NCBI RefSeq assembly: GCF_014638845.1
Contig: NZ_BMFP01000003.1
Location: 62,001-126,000, forward strand
DNA length: 64,000 nt
Reading direction: 5' to 3'
DNA from: Pontibacter amylolyticus
GTDB lineage: Bacteria > Bacteroidota > Bacteroidia > Cytophagales > Hymenobacteraceae
The notes below the pieces were generated by a model, which saw nothing but the letters and a program-made list of their open reading frames with translations, was not told the origin of the DNA and made no database searches. Positions 1-8,584 of this stretch are shown here, in pieces (within the stretch, counting starts at the first letter, position 1; the number at the start of each line of letters is the position of its first letter). A program made the position numbers and the translations under genes.

Positions 1-21
1 TTTAAACCAATACGTACGACT

Positions 22-252
22 ATGAAAAAGACACTTATAATTTTTGTTGGTATTTTCTTCTTCTCCTGTAGTTCTGACAACACCACACGCGACACCGCCG
101 ATGACGCCAATACACGTGACGCTGAAACAATAGATGAAAGCGTAGAAATCGGAGCTGGTGAAGAGGTAAGCCCACAACTTGATATGCAGGACGACACCGC
201 GGCCTTCGACGTAGACACGGTATCGAACACAACCGATACGACTCAACAATAG
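22..252 (+). CDS. Small predicted lipoprotein, unknown function
   Basis: A 76-residue protein with a short lipoprotein signal: positive MKK start, hydrophobic stretch IIFVGIFFF, then SC at residues 15-16 as the likely lipidated cysteine. The mature part is very acidic and rich in Asp, Thr and Glu with no recognisable domain, so it is probably a disordered surface or periplasmic lipoprotein. The start is the only ATG before the signal sequence. It is convergent with nos operon copy 1 and separated from it by a strong hairpin. I do not recognise a family. It is compositionally plausible as a real gene because signal peptide, stop and terminator are all coherent. Confidence 0.6.
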   Translation: MKKTLIIFVGIFFFSCSSDNTTRDTADDANTRDAETIDESVEIGAGEEVSPQLDMQDDTAAFDVDTVSNTTDTTQQ

Positions 253-264
253 CCTAACAGGCAT

Positions 265-300
265 AAAAAATCCCCGGCTTTCGCAAGGCGGGGATTTTTT
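265..300. terminator. Bidirectional rho-independent terminator
   Basis: AAAAAATCCCCG and CGGGGATTTTTT-type arms surround a short loop, with A/T tracts on both sides. It sits between the convergent lipoprotein gene and nosY copy 1 and can serve both strands. Confidence 0.85.
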
Positions 301-338
301 GTGGGGTGTAACTCAGGTATGTTACTGATCTGCCAGCC

Positions 339-1106
339 CTACAGATCCCTTCTGGTGAAGGCCCTTCTGGAAACCAGCAGGGGTACGAGCACCCAGAGCA
401 CGAGTATCATGAAGGCGATGCCCACGCCCCACCCGCTACCAAAGATGCTCTTGTACAAAGCGCCCGTGTAGCCCATCATGGCCGAGACATCCAGGTTGAG
501 CAGCACCATCACCCTGCCCAGATCCACCGGATTCAACGCCGTCAGCGCCAGGGTGGCGTACTCAAGCGGGTAGTCGCCAAAGGAGTAAAGGATGAAGAGT
601 ACGATGCCGTCGTAGATCAGGGCAAAGTAGAACCAGAGCATCAGCGCTATACCTATACCCTTGGCCTTGTCGCGGGTGATGACCGAGGCCAGGAAGGCCA
701 GGGCCACGAAGATGAAGGTGATGAACACACCCGTCAGCACCAGGTACAGGCCTGTGGCGCCCGGCGCGAACAGCAATACCGGTATACCTACGCCGATCAG
801 AAAAGCGGCGGATAGCGAGAGGGACACGCCCAGGTACTCACTCATGAAGATCTTGCTGCGGCGGATAGGCTGCGACACCAGCAGCTCCATGAACTCGTAG
901 GAGTTGTAGAAGTGGGTGGTGGCGAAGACTATGCTGATCAGGGGCACGGTCAGCAGCACCAGATTGAGCAAACTCAGCAAACCCTTGTCCGGGCTGCCGC
1001 CCAGGTTGAAAAGGCCGATGGAGAGCAACAGCAGGAACAAGGTATAGGCGACGATGATCTTGCTGCGCAAAATGTCATACAGTACGTACTTGATGATCTT
1101 GTTCAT
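339..1106 (-). CDS. nosY: NosY, ABC permease for NosZ maturation (copy 1)
   Basis: This 255-residue integral membrane protein has about six hydrophobic segments and ends in a charged cytoplasmic tail. It is the permease subunit of the NosDFY complex that helps assemble the copper centres of N2O reductase. It is the last gene of nos operon copy 1, 3 bp after nosF. It aligns without gaps to the second NosY at 7106-7873 at about 90% identity by eye. Most differences cluster in the last 35 residues. The family call rests on position next to NosF and on the typical N-terminal MNK-x-IKYVLYDI start. Confidence 0.9.
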   Translation of the reverse strand: MNKIIKYVLYDILRSKIIVAYTLFLLLLSIGLFNLGGSPDKGLLSLLNLVLLTVPLISIVFATTHFYNSYEFMELLVSQPIRRSKIFMSEYLGVSLSLSAAFLIGVGIPVLLFAPGATGLYLVLTGVFITFIFVALAFLASVITRDKAKGIGIALMLWFYFALIYDGIVLFILYSFGDYPLEYATLALTALNPVDLGRVMVLLNLDVSAMMGYTGALYKSIFGSGWGVGIAFMILVLWVLVPLLVSRRAFTRRDL

Positions 1107-1109
1107 GGC

Positions 1110-1820
1110 TTATTGCATCCTCCCTTCGTTCATGATTTTAGCGACCGCGCGGCTCAGGCGTGTTTCCTGCGTTTGCGCCTTCAGGTCAGAAATAGTTTCA
1201 TAGAACATCACGTTGCCGTCTACCAGGCAGAGTATCTCATCGGCCACTTCCTCAATCTCGCTCATCACATGCGAGGTAATGAGCACCAGCTTTCCTTTCT
1301 TTTTCTCTTTCAGGATTTTGCCTTTCAAAATCTCCGCCGAGATCGGGTCGAGGCCGGCAGTAGGTTCGTCCAGAATCAGGATCTGCGGGTCGAAGAGGAA
1401 GGCCAGCGCGGCGCTTACTTTCTGCTTCGTGCCGCCCGACAGGGAGCCCATTCTTTTGTCGTACATCTCTTCCAGCCTGTACAAACCGATCAGTTCTTCG
1501 TCAACGGCGGCCTTTTTGCGGATGTCGCGCACCATCTCGATCACCTGCCGGATCTTCATGTTCTCCGGGTACTTCCCGATCTGGGGCATGTAGCCGATCT
1601 GGCTGCGGTAGAGGTGCTTTTTGAGCACACTCTCGCCGTTTATTTTGATATCGCCGCTGTCGGGCAGCACCATGCCCAGGATGCACTTGCTCATGGTGGT
1701 CTTGCCTGCCCCGTTCGGGCCTATGATCGATATCACTTTACCTTCTTCGAGCTCAACGCTCACGCCACGGAGCACTTGCAGTTTGCCGTAGGACTTGTAC
1801 AAATTCTCTATTGTTATCAT
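1110..1820 (-). CDS. nosF: NosF, ABC ATPase for NosZ maturation (copy 1)
   Basis: This is a 236-residue ABC ATPase. The Walker A motif GPNGAGKT is at residues 34-41, followed by a Q-loop region, the signature LSGGTKQK, and Walker B with the D-loop in LILDEPTAGLD. It powers the NosDFY complex that supports CuZ assembly in periplasmic NosZ. Its start lies inside the 3' end of nosD (about 68 bp overlap), and nosY follows after 3 bp, indicating translational coupling. The copy 2 homologue (7877-8584) is roughly 78% identical, noticeably less than NosY. Confidence 0.93.
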   Translation of the reverse strand: MITIENLYKSYGKLQVLRGVSVELEEGKVISIIGPNGAGKTTMSKCILGMVLPDSGDIKINGESVLKKHLYRSQIGYMPQIGKYPENMKIRQVIEMVRDIRKKAAVDEELIGLYRLEEMYDKRMGSLSGGTKQKVSAALAFLFDPQILILDEPTAGLDPISAEILKGKILKEKKKGKLVLITSHVMSEIEEVADEILCLVDGNVMFYETISDLKAQTQETRLSRAVAKIMNEGRMQ

Positions 1821-3081
1821 GATCTATCTTCTTCATTAGCGGCTGTTCGTCAACCAGGGTTTGGGGGATGATACTCGGCATTACTTTTTCCATGTTGTCC
1901 AGCAGGTCTACCATAAAGCTGCGCATGAACATGATGGAAGGCGGCACCTGCTCCACCAGCATGGAGTACAGACTCACCGGCCGGTACGGCACATCGCCTA
2001 CGCCGTCTTTATCCAGGTCGTAACCCGTGTACTTGTCCCAGTAGTTGTGCTCAAAGTAATTGTGCTGCGCATTCCCGTTGGTACTGATGTCAAAAGAGTT
2101 ACCAGTAAAGTTGTTCAACCGGAAAGTATCATCTATACACGTGGTCATCAATTTGATAGCCCAGCCGTTGCGCTCAAAGTCATTGTTTTTGAAATCCAGG
2201 CGGCTGGAGCTTTCCATGTGTATACCGGTGGTGTTGCGCCGGAAAATGTTGTTGTGAATAAAACTGTTGTTTATTTCTTTCAGGAGGAGCCCGTAGGAGG
2301 CGGCACCCCAGTTGTCCTCGAAGGTGTTATACTCCATGTGGACGTTGGTGGTATACATCACGGCCACACCGGCACCGTTCTTCCGGAAGGTGTTATGTGT
2401 GTACACGTTGTTATCCGAGAACATGAAGTGCAGGCCATAGCGCATGTTTTGGCGACTGGTGTTACGCACTACCTTGCTGTTCTTCACCGTCTCCAGGTAG
2501 ATGCCGTCCCGGTGGCCCTGCACATCATTCCCGATGATCTGCACGTCATCTGTGTAGTAAAGGTGGATGGCGTTGCCAAGCGAGGACTCAGTCTTGCCCA
2601 GATTCTCCCCCTTTATCACGTTGTCTTTAATTACGATACTGTCCGAGTACTGCAGGTATATCCCGAAGTAGGTCTTCAGGATGGTATTGTTCAGTATCCG
2701 GATATTGTTCTGCTGCCTGACCCGGATGGCCGCATCATCGCGGGTATAGCTGGTAGCCACGTTTTGCAGCGTGAAGCCCTGGATCGTGACATTGTCAGAA
2801 GCCACCGTAATGATCTGGCCGCTGTTGTTGCCGTCTATCACCGGGTTGTTTTGCCCGATCAGGCGGATGGGTTGGGTGATGGTTATACCTGACTCTTTGT
2901 ACGTGCCTCCATCCACAAGCACCACATCGCCGGCTTTCGCCTTGCTGACGGCCTCTTTCACGGAGCGGTACTCGCAGGTAGAGCACACCTTTAGTGTGCC
3001 ACCGACAGCCTGCAGGCTCGTCAGCAGCAGCACGAAGGCGCATGCCGTCCAGATGATGATATGTTTACTCGGGTCTTTCAT
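1753..3081 (-). CDS. nosD: NosD, periplasmic copper-site maturation protein (copy 1)
   Basis: A 442-residue exported protein. An N-terminal hydrophobic signal (about residues 8-28) precedes a CxxC-containing segment (VCSTCEYRSVKEAV). A long run of right-handed beta-helix repeats follows, with recurring N-N-x-I/F-x-x-N patterns typical of the NosD/CASH family. NosD works with NosF and NosY in building the CuZ centre of NosZ. Its start overlaps the end of nosL by 17 bp and its 3' end overlaps nosF. Copy 2 is similar but 10 residues shorter at the C-terminus. Confidence 0.93.
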   Translation of the reverse strand: MKDPSKHIIIWTACAFVLLLTSLQAVGGTLKVCSTCEYRSVKEAVSKAKAGDVVLVDGGTYKESGITITQPIRLIGQNNPVIDGNNSGQIITVASDNVTIQGFTLQNVATSYTRDDAAIRVRQQNNIRILNNTILKTYFGIYLQYSDSIVIKDNVIKGENLGKTESSLGNAIHLYYTDDVQIIGNDVQGHRDGIYLETVKNSKVVRNTSRQNMRYGLHFMFSDNNVYTHNTFRKNGAGVAVMYTTNVHMEYNTFEDNWGAASYGLLLKEINNSFIHNNIFRRNTTGIHMESSSRLDFKNNDFERNGWAIKLMTTCIDDTFRLNNFTGNSFDISTNGNAQHNYFEHNYWDKYTGYDLDKDGVGDVPYRPVSLYSMLVEQVPPSIMFMRSFMVDLLDNMEKVMPSIIPQTLVDEQPLMKKIDHDNNREFVQVLRQTASAPWRER

Positions 3082-3532
3082 TATTTCTTACGGCTTGTTT
3101 AACTTCCTCCCAGTTCAGCAGGCGGCCCCCATACTCCTGTTGCATCTTGTTGGCCGTCGCCTCGTCCGCCACAGCAGTCAGGAACATGCCCATGGGACTG
3201 GGCAGTTCTGCGCTTTGCAGAAAGTGCGCCTTGTCCACCTCAATCAGTGTATTCGGGTTGGCAAAGTCTGTTACCAGCAGATAAGCCGCTTTGTCGCTTA
3301 TCTCAGCCTGTTCCAGGGTATAAGACGCCAGGCACTCGGCCGCATCGAAGTAAAAAGCCTTTCCTTTGTCGTTCACCAGTTCAGCGCCATACCGGTTGTC
3401 CGACACGGTCATCTGGCAATGGGTGCAATTGGCCTCACCATAAGGCACAGGTTTTGGCTCCACTGAGCAGCCCGCAGTTCCAAAAAGTAGGAGTAGGAGG
3501 CTCAGTGTGTAAAGGGTGGGATTGTGTAACAT
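3065..3532 (-). CDS. nosL: NosL, copper-binding lipoprotein (copy 1)
   Basis: This 155-residue lipoprotein has its lipobox ending at Cys22. The NosL copper motif NCTHCQM is present with Cys36, Cys39 and Met41. NosL binds Cu(I) and is a metallochaperone delivering copper for NosZ. It is translationally coupled to nosD by a 17 bp overlap and follows the membrane-protein gene by 16 bp. The paralogue at 9829-10296 keeps the same three ligands but differs more than NosY does. Confidence 0.92.
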   Translation of the reverse strand: MLHNPTLYTLSLLLLLFGTAGCSVEPKPVPYGEANCTHCQMTVSDNRYGAELVNDKGKAFYFDAAECLASYTLEQAEISDKAAYLLVTDFANPNTLIEVDKAHFLQSAELPSPMGMFLTAVADEATANKMQQEYGGRLLNWEEVKQAVRNNERPE

Positions 3533-3548
3533 GTCGAAGATTTTCGGG

Positions 3549-4130
3549 TTAAGTAGAATTGATTTTACGCCTGCTCAATAGGTATACGAGTCCGCCTATG
3601 ACGATAGCCAGGAAGATGCCTATGCTCCCCCAGGCGGGCAGCGAGAGCGCATTGAAGTTGAGTAGTGCTTTGTGGCCCAGCAGGGGCGGAATATACGTCA
3701 TGCCTGGTACTTTGATCGGAGCAGTCGGATCGAGGTTGGTTCCGAATTTGTACAGCCACCAGTAGAAGTCGGCAATACCGACAGCGCCAGCTACAGCCAA
3801 CAGGATAACCCAGTACAGCACCAGATTCCTCCTGCCAAGCAGCCCCACGATCACGCCCGTCACCATAAAGAAAATGACAATATAGGGTATATACTTGAGC
3901 TCGGCAAAAGATTCGGGGTGAATGGCCTCCATTCCGATGTAGTGATTCAGGATATTGAAATTCTGCAGCACGTGGTCCGAGCTGCCGCCCAATTTGTTTA
4001 TCCAGATGTGCAGTTCTAATCCCTCGGGATATTGCGGCGCCTCCAAGTATATCTTCCACATTGGGAAAAAAAACAGTGTGCCTAGTGACAAAGCTGCCAC
4101 TACCATCAATATTCTCAGGTATATGCGCAT
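3549..4130 (-). CDS. nos-cluster membrane protein in the NosB position (copy 1)
   Basis: This 193-residue protein has four to five predicted membrane segments (about residues 7-27, 82-100, 107-125, 165-188). A conserved extracytoplasmic loop carries GTNLDPTAPIKVPGMTY. It sits between nosZ and nosL, where clade II nos clusters often carry nosB, a membrane protein of unclear role. Whether this Bacteroidota family is homologous to epsilonproteobacterial NosB cannot be judged by eye, so no symbol is given. A copy occurs at 10293-10895. A plausible role is in copper insertion or electron transfer to NosZ. Confidence 0.75.
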   Translation of the reverse strand: MRIYLRILMVVAALSLGTLFFFPMWKIYLEAPQYPEGLELHIWINKLGGSSDHVLQNFNILNHYIGMEAIHPESFAELKYIPYIVIFFMVTGVIVGLLGRRNLVLYWVILLAVAGAVGIADFYWWLYKFGTNLDPTAPIKVPGMTYIPPLLGHKALLNFNALSLPAWGSIGIFLAIVIGGLVYLLSRRKINST

Positions 4131-4160
4131 CTTTTCCTATTTAGTTCGGAGGTATAAAAA

Positions 4161-4195
4161 GACAGCGAAGCCTGGTTTTAACAAACTCCGCTGTC
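4161..4195 (-). terminator. Hairpin terminator after nosZ (copy 1)
   Basis: Ten-base arms GACAGCGAAG and CTCCGCTGTC (one mismatch) are followed on the minus strand by TTTTT. It stands between nosZ and the downstream nos genes. It probably ends most nosZ transcripts and lets only part read through, making nosZ more abundant than its maturation genes. Confidence 0.75.
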
Positions 4196-4213
4196 CTTCA
4201 CAATCAGCTAATC

Positions 4214-6250
4214 TTAGTTAACACTTGCCTGGGCCGGTGGAACCGGTCGCTTCTCGCCAGTCGAGAACTTGATGGGAACGTTAGATCCCCTTGGCGACAC
4301 CCGCACATAGCCCTGCATTTCCTGGTGGAGGGCGGAACAGAAGTCCGTACAGTAGAACGGATATACGCCTGCCTGCTTCGGCACCCAGCGCAGCGACTGC
4401 GTGGCGCCCGGCATGATCAGGGCCTCTGAGTTGTTAGCACCCATCACGGCAAATCCATGCGGCACGTCCCAGTCCTGCTCGAGGTTGGTCACGTGGAAGA
4501 TAACGGTATCGCCTACCTGCACACCTTCGATGTTGTCTGGTGTAAAGTGGCTTCGGATGGAGGTCATTTTAATTTTCACTGTCCTGCCATTGCGCGTCAC
4601 ACTCACGTCCGACTCCTTTTTCACGGCGTCCGGGTGGGTGTTCTCACCAAGTTTGAAGAACTTGACGCTATTTGGCGCCACTTTATCCGCCGCAATGGCC
4701 TGCGCGTAATGCGGTTCAGCCAGGGTCGGAAAGTCTAGCAGCAGCCTCATTTTCTCGCCGCTGATATCGATCAGTTGGGCAGAGTGTACCAGTTCAGGTC
4801 CGGTTGGCAGGTAGCGGTCTTTGGTGATCTTGTTCATGGCCACCAGGTATTTGCCGTTTGGCTCCTTGGTATCGCCACCCGGAATCATTAGATGGCCCGG
4901 CGAGTAATAAACCGGAATTCTATCCAATACCTGCAGGTCTTTCACATTCCACTTCACCACTTCCGATGACACGAACATGGTAGAGTAACCGTTGCCTTTG
5001 TTGTCGAACTCGGTGTGCAATGGTCCCAGGCCCGGCTCTTTTACTTCGCCGTATAGTACAGACTCGTACTTGAATACCGGAATACCGTTCACCTCACCGT
5101 CAAAGTCCTTGTTCTCGATGGCTTTCTGCATTTTAGAGAAGGAGAACACCGGCAATGACGAAGCCAGCTTACCATTCACCACCATGTACTCCCCTGTCGG
5201 GTCCACGTCGATGCCGTGCGGCGACTTAGGCGCCGGAATCAGGTACATCATGCCCGGGCATTCTTCTGGTAGCAGGTAACGGACCTTTTTTATAACGTTA
5301 GACTTTGCGATGTGCGAACCGTGGTCCATCGTGTTGTGGTAATAGTTGGCTGGCATCTCATGCGCCTTTCCTTCTGCTGCATACTTGGCAGCCAGTTTCC
5401 AGTTAATGGCCGCCAGGTAGTCGCGGTCGTTTTGCGAGGCGCCCAGTTCCTTCAAGGTACGGGCTCTCTCCGTGTTGTAAGTCGTAAAGAATACCCAATC
5501 CTCAGAAGGTCCTTTACCACCGTTAGCCAGGTCATAGTCAAAACCGGGCACCAGCACCTGGAAGTCCAGCTCCATGTGGCCGTCCTCTTCATTTGTTTTG
5601 ATGAAAGAGATAGAGCCGCGGAACTTGTCTTTATACTCCTCCAGACTTGCATCTCCCATTCCACCTTTTTCCAGATCGAGTGGAACCGAGAAACGGGTAC
5701 CGGCCAGAATGTATTCGTTGTTGTTGGTAGGGTATGGCGAGCAGTGGTTACCGGCAGAGTTCGGTATTTCCATGATCTCCACTGTTTCAAAAGTAGTCAG
5801 ATCCACTTTTGCCACACGTGGCGTGTTGTTGCCGTTCACATAAAGGAACTTACCATCCGCCAGACCATCGGTTCGCGACAGCTTCGGGTGGTGCAGGTCA
5901 TCCCAGGGCACAAAACCATGCGAGGTCATCAGCATTGGTTTTGTTTCCTCGTTGTAGCCGTAGCCGTTTTCGGCAAACTGGGAGAAAACTGGAATTACCT
6001 TCAGCAGCCTGCCCGAAGGAAGGCCGTATACTGATACCTGCCCGTTAAAACCTCCAGAAAGGAAAGAATAATACTCGTCGTGCTGTCCTGGTGGAACATA
6101 AACTGCACTTGAGGCCTCAGAGTCCACTGCATCTGATTTCTGACTTCCTTCCCCTCCTCCACATCCCTGCAGTACCACACCCGCCATCAGCGTAAACAAA
6201 ACGCCAATGCCGGGTGCTGTCATTTTGAATTTGCGGTCAATTACTTTCAT
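4214..6250 (-). CDS. nosZ: NosZ, clade II nitrous oxide reductase lipoprotein (copy 1)
   Basis: A 678-residue enzyme reducing N2O to N2. The N-terminus is a Sec signal ending in lipobox LQGC rather than a twin-arginine signal, marking a clade II (atypical) NosZ anchored as a lipoprotein. A seven-bladed propeller carries CuZ-type histidine motifs (DDLHHPKL, GNHCSPYP, SPHGIDV, GPLHTEF, EPHYAQA). A C-terminal cupredoxin domain carries the CuA motif CTDFCSALHQEM with Cys634, Cys638, His642 and Met645. All key ligands appear intact, so this copy should be functional. It follows a cytochrome c lipoprotein by 16 bp, a likely electron donor, and is trailed by a hairpin. The second nosZ is at 11004-13022. 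Confidence 0.97.
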   Translation of the reverse strand: MKVIDRKFKMTAPGIGVLFTLMAGVVLQGCGGGEGSQKSDAVDSEASSAVYVPPGQHDEYYSFLSGGFNGQVSVYGLPSGRLLKVIPVFSQFAENGYGYNEETKPMLMTSHGFVPWDDLHHPKLSRTDGLADGKFLYVNGNNTPRVAKVDLTTFETVEIMEIPNSAGNHCSPYPTNNNEYILAGTRFSVPLDLEKGGMGDASLEEYKDKFRGSISFIKTNEEDGHMELDFQVLVPGFDYDLANGGKGPSEDWVFFTTYNTERARTLKELGASQNDRDYLAAINWKLAAKYAAEGKAHEMPANYYHNTMDHGSHIAKSNVIKKVRYLLPEECPGMMYLIPAPKSPHGIDVDPTGEYMVVNGKLASSLPVFSFSKMQKAIENKDFDGEVNGIPVFKYESVLYGEVKEPGLGPLHTEFDNKGNGYSTMFVSSEVVKWNVKDLQVLDRIPVYYSPGHLMIPGGDTKEPNGKYLVAMNKITKDRYLPTGPELVHSAQLIDISGEKMRLLLDFPTLAEPHYAQAIAADKVAPNSVKFFKLGENTHPDAVKKESDVSVTRNGRTVKIKMTSIRSHFTPDNIEGVQVGDTVIFHVTNLEQDWDVPHGFAVMGANNSEALIMPGATQSLRWVPKQAGVYPFYCTDFCSALHQEMQGYVRVSPRGSNVPIKFSTGEKRPVPPAQASVN

Positions 6251-6266
6251 GATCTCTAGGGTTTAA

Positions 6267-6812
6267 TTATTTTCCTTGTGCCTGGAGGTCATTCTGTCTT
6301 AAGAACTCCAGTATAGCGCGTGCGTCCTGCTCGTTAATGTTCTGGTTGGTCATTTGCGTCAGGTGCTCAGCCAATAGTTTTTTGGCGGTGGGGTCTTTTT
6401 TGGTCATCTCCTCCGGGTTGATCACCATGTTCATGATCCACTCCGGCTTGCGTTTTTCTGTTACACCCAACAAGCCAGGGCCAACAATTTTCTGGTCAGT
6501 GAGCTGGTGGCAGGCAGAACATTTCCCTTCAAATATTGTCTTTCCCTCAGCGGCCAGGGCATCATCAATGTTCTCACTTACTTCTATCGAAGAAACTGGT
6601 CCTATACCTTTGCCATCATCCTCTACAGGGGCCTGCTCCTGCTGGTGAGCCAGCCCGGTTTGCTCCTGTGACTCAGTTGCATTTTTTTCATTATCACCTG
6701 ATGAACAACTAAAAAGCAGAGTGCCACAAAAAAGGGCCACAACGCCATACCTGATAGATCCAGGCAATTGATCTCGCAGTAATTTGTTTAATGAATAAGA
6801 CTGATTTGTCAT
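6267..6812 (-). CDS. Cytochrome c lipoprotein, probable NosZ electron donor (copy 1)
   Basis: This 181-residue protein has a long positively charged N-terminus, a signal ending in FSC (Cys36, likely lipidated), a linker of about 45 residues rich in Glu and Gln, then a class I cytochrome c domain. The haem motif CSACH has Cys98, Cys101 and His102. Candidate axial methionines lie in the INPEEMTKKD and LTQMTNQ stretches. As first gene of the operon, directly before nosZ, it most likely passes electrons to the CuA centre. The homologue at 13053-13565 is nearly identical in the haem domain but divergent in signal and linker. Confidence 0.88.
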   Translation of the reverse strand: MTNQSYSLNKLLRDQLPGSIRYGVVALFCGTLLFSCSSGDNEKNATESQEQTGLAHQQEQAPVEDDGKGIGPVSSIEVSENIDDALAAEGKTIFEGKCSACHQLTDQKIVGPGLLGVTEKRKPEWIMNMVINPEEMTKKDPTAKKLLAEHLTQMTNQNINEQDARAILEFLRQNDLQAQGK

Positions 6813-6859
6813 AGTTTTGATGGTTTAGTTGGATTACTATTAAACATTACTGCGATTGT

Positions 6860-6879
6860 GTACGCACTATAGTGCTTAC
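6860..6879 (-). promoter_or_regulatory. Palindrome upstream of nos operon copy 1
   Basis: GTA-C-GCACTATAGTGC-T-TAC is a 20 bp near-perfect palindrome about 50 bp before the cytochrome c start. The core 6864-6875 is perfect. It differs from the GAC/GTC sites before nos copy 2, so the two operons may be differently regulated. Operator function is inferred from position and symmetry only. Confidence 0.4.
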
Positions 6880-7017
6880 GGTTTATTCCGGAGGCGTTTC
6901 CTATGCCCTTCCAGCATGCTCCAACTGCTTAGTTTTTAACACTTTTCCTGTCTGCGGAGGCGGAAATCCGGAAGTAGAAGAACTCCCTAACCGGTCGAGA
7001 AAGGCTTTGGCTAAAAC

Positions 7018-7055
7018 GCAAAAGAGCGCCGGCCCTTCGACCTGCGCTCTTTTGC
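7018..7055 (-). terminator. Terminator separating the two nos operons
   Basis: Perfect 12 bp arms GCAAAAGAGCGC and GCGCTCTTTTGC enclose a 14-base loop, with a T-rich stretch on both strands. It lies 50 bp after the stop of nosY copy 2, so each nos copy is probably its own transcription unit. Confidence 0.85.
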
Positions 7056-7105
7056 ACACAAACACTGTTAGTTTTTATTATGCAGAAACGGGGATGTGTT
7101 ATTTC

Positions 7106-7873
7106 TTACAGGTCCCGCTTCTGAAACACCCTTCTGGAGCTCAGCAAAGGAATAAATACCCACAGCACCATCACACCAAACGATAGGCCAATCCCCCACA
7201 TGCTGCCGAAGATGCTCTTGTAAAGGGCACCCGTATAGCCCATCAGCGCCGACACGTCCAGGTTGAGCAGCACCATGATGCGGCCCAGGTCCACCGGATT
7301 CAGCGCCGTCAGCGCCAGGGTGGCGTACTCCAATGGGTAGTCGCCGAAGGAGTAGAGGATGAAGAGCACGATGCCGTCGTAGATCAGGGCGAAGTAGAAC
7401 CAGAGCAGCAGGGCTATACCTATACCTTTGGCCTTGTCGCGGGTGATGACCGAGGCCAGAAAAGCCAAGGCCACGAAGATGAAGGTGATGAACACGCCCG
7501 TCAGCACCAGGTACAGACCTGTGGCGCCCGGGGCGAACAGCAATACCGGTATACCTATGCCAATCAGGATCGCGGCTGACAAGGACAAGGTTACGCCCAG
7601 GTACTCACTCATGAAGATCTTGCTGCGTTTGATGGGTTGGGACACCAGCAGCTCCATGAACTCGTAGGAGTTGTAGAAGTGGGTGGTAGCAAAAACGATG
7701 CTGATCAGGGGCACGGTCAGCAGCACCAGGTTCAGCAAACTCAGCAGACCCTTGTCCGGACTACTGCCCAGGTTGAAAAGGCCGATGGAAAGCAACAGCA
7801 GGAACAAGGTATAGGCCACTACGATCTTGTTCCGGATAATGTCATACAGTACGTACTTGATGATCTTGTTCAT
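7106..7873 (-). CDS. nosY: NosY, ABC permease for NosZ maturation (copy 2)
   Basis: This 255-residue permease is colinear with the NosY at 339-1106. It has about six membrane segments and the same N-terminus. Of the seven duplicated gene products, this pair is the most alike by eye, with long identical stretches from about residue 40 to 215 that also match closely at DNA level. It is the last gene of operon copy 2, 3 bp after nosF, and is followed by a strong terminator. It acts with NosD and NosF in copper-centre assembly. Confidence 0.9.
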   Translation of the reverse strand: MNKIIKYVLYDIIRNKIVVAYTLFLLLLSIGLFNLGSSPDKGLLSLLNLVLLTVPLISIVFATTHFYNSYEFMELLVSQPIKRSKIFMSEYLGVTLSLSAAILIGIGIPVLLFAPGATGLYLVLTGVFITFIFVALAFLASVITRDKAKGIGIALLLWFYFALIYDGIVLFILYSFGDYPLEYATLALTALNPVDLGRIMVLLNLDVSALMGYTGALYKSIFGSMWGIGLSFGVMVLWVFIPLLSSRRVFQKRDL

Positions 7874-7876
7874 GGT

Positions 7877-8584
7877 CTAGTCCTCTTCATTCATAATTTT
7901 GGCAATGGCACGGCTCAGGCGCTCCTCGTTGGTGTTCTGCTTGATACCGGAGATCGTGTCGTGGAATTTCACGGCGCCGTCCATCAGGCACATCACCTCG
8001 TCGGCCACTTCCTCCACCTCGCTCATGATGTGTGAGGTGATCAGGATGAGCTTGCCCTTTTTCTTTTCTTTCAGGATCTTACACTTGAGTATCTCCGCCG
8101 AGATCGGATCCAGACCGGCGGTTGGTTCATCGAGAATAAGCACCTGCGGGTCGAACATGAAGGCCAGTGCCGCACTCACTTTCTGCTTCGTGCCGCCCGA
8201 CAGGGAGCCCATTCTTTTGTCATACATATTTTGGAGGCCATAGAGGCCAATCAGTTCTTCGTCAATCACGGTGGCGTCTTTGCGGATGTCGCGCACCATC
8301 TCGATCACCTGCCGGATCTTCATGTTCTCGGGGTACTTCCCGATCTGGGGCATGTAGCCGATCTGGCTGCGATAGGCGAACTTATTCAGCACGCTCTCCC
8401 CGTTAAATTTAATGTCGCCGCTGTCGGGCAGCACCATGCCCAGGATGCACTTGCTCATGGTGGTTTTGCCTGCCCCGTTCGGTCCGATTATGGATACTAC
8501 ACGGCCGCCGTCAAAGTTCACGCTCAGGTTATCGAGCACAACCAGCTTACCGTAGGTTTTGGACAAGTTTTCTATCGCTATCAT
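7877..8584 (-). CDS. nosF: NosF, ABC ATPase for NosZ maturation (copy 2)
   Basis: A 235-residue ABC ATPase with an intact Walker A (GPNGAGKT), signature LSGGTKQK and Walker B LILDEPTAGLD. Its start overlaps the end of nosD by 38 bp. The ATP-binding core is almost the same as in copy 1, while the N-terminal 30 residues and the C-terminal 50 differ. The C-terminus ends EED, lacking the GRMQ extension of copy 1. Confidence 0.93.
   Translation of the reverse strand: MIAIENLSKTYGKLVVLDNLSVNFDGGRVVSIIGPNGAGKTTMSKCILGMVLPDSGDIKFNGESVLNKFAYRSQIGYMPQIGKYPENMKIRQVIEMVRDIRKDATVIDEELIGLYGLQNMYDKRMGSLSGGTKQKVSAALAFMFDPQVLILDEPTAGLDPISAEILKCKILKEKKKGKLILITSHIMSEVEEVADEVMCLMDGAVKFHDTISGIKQNTNEERLSRAIAKIMNEED

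Noticed and set aside
1861-2892. Long plus-strand frame opposite nosD copy 1
   Set aside because: NosD on the minus strand is certain. The plus-strand product is a His/Val-rich artefact of the repeat codons.
4214-6250. NosZ copy 1 as a decaying pseudogene
   Set aside because: No frameshift or stop, all copper-ligand motifs intact, and operon structure kept.
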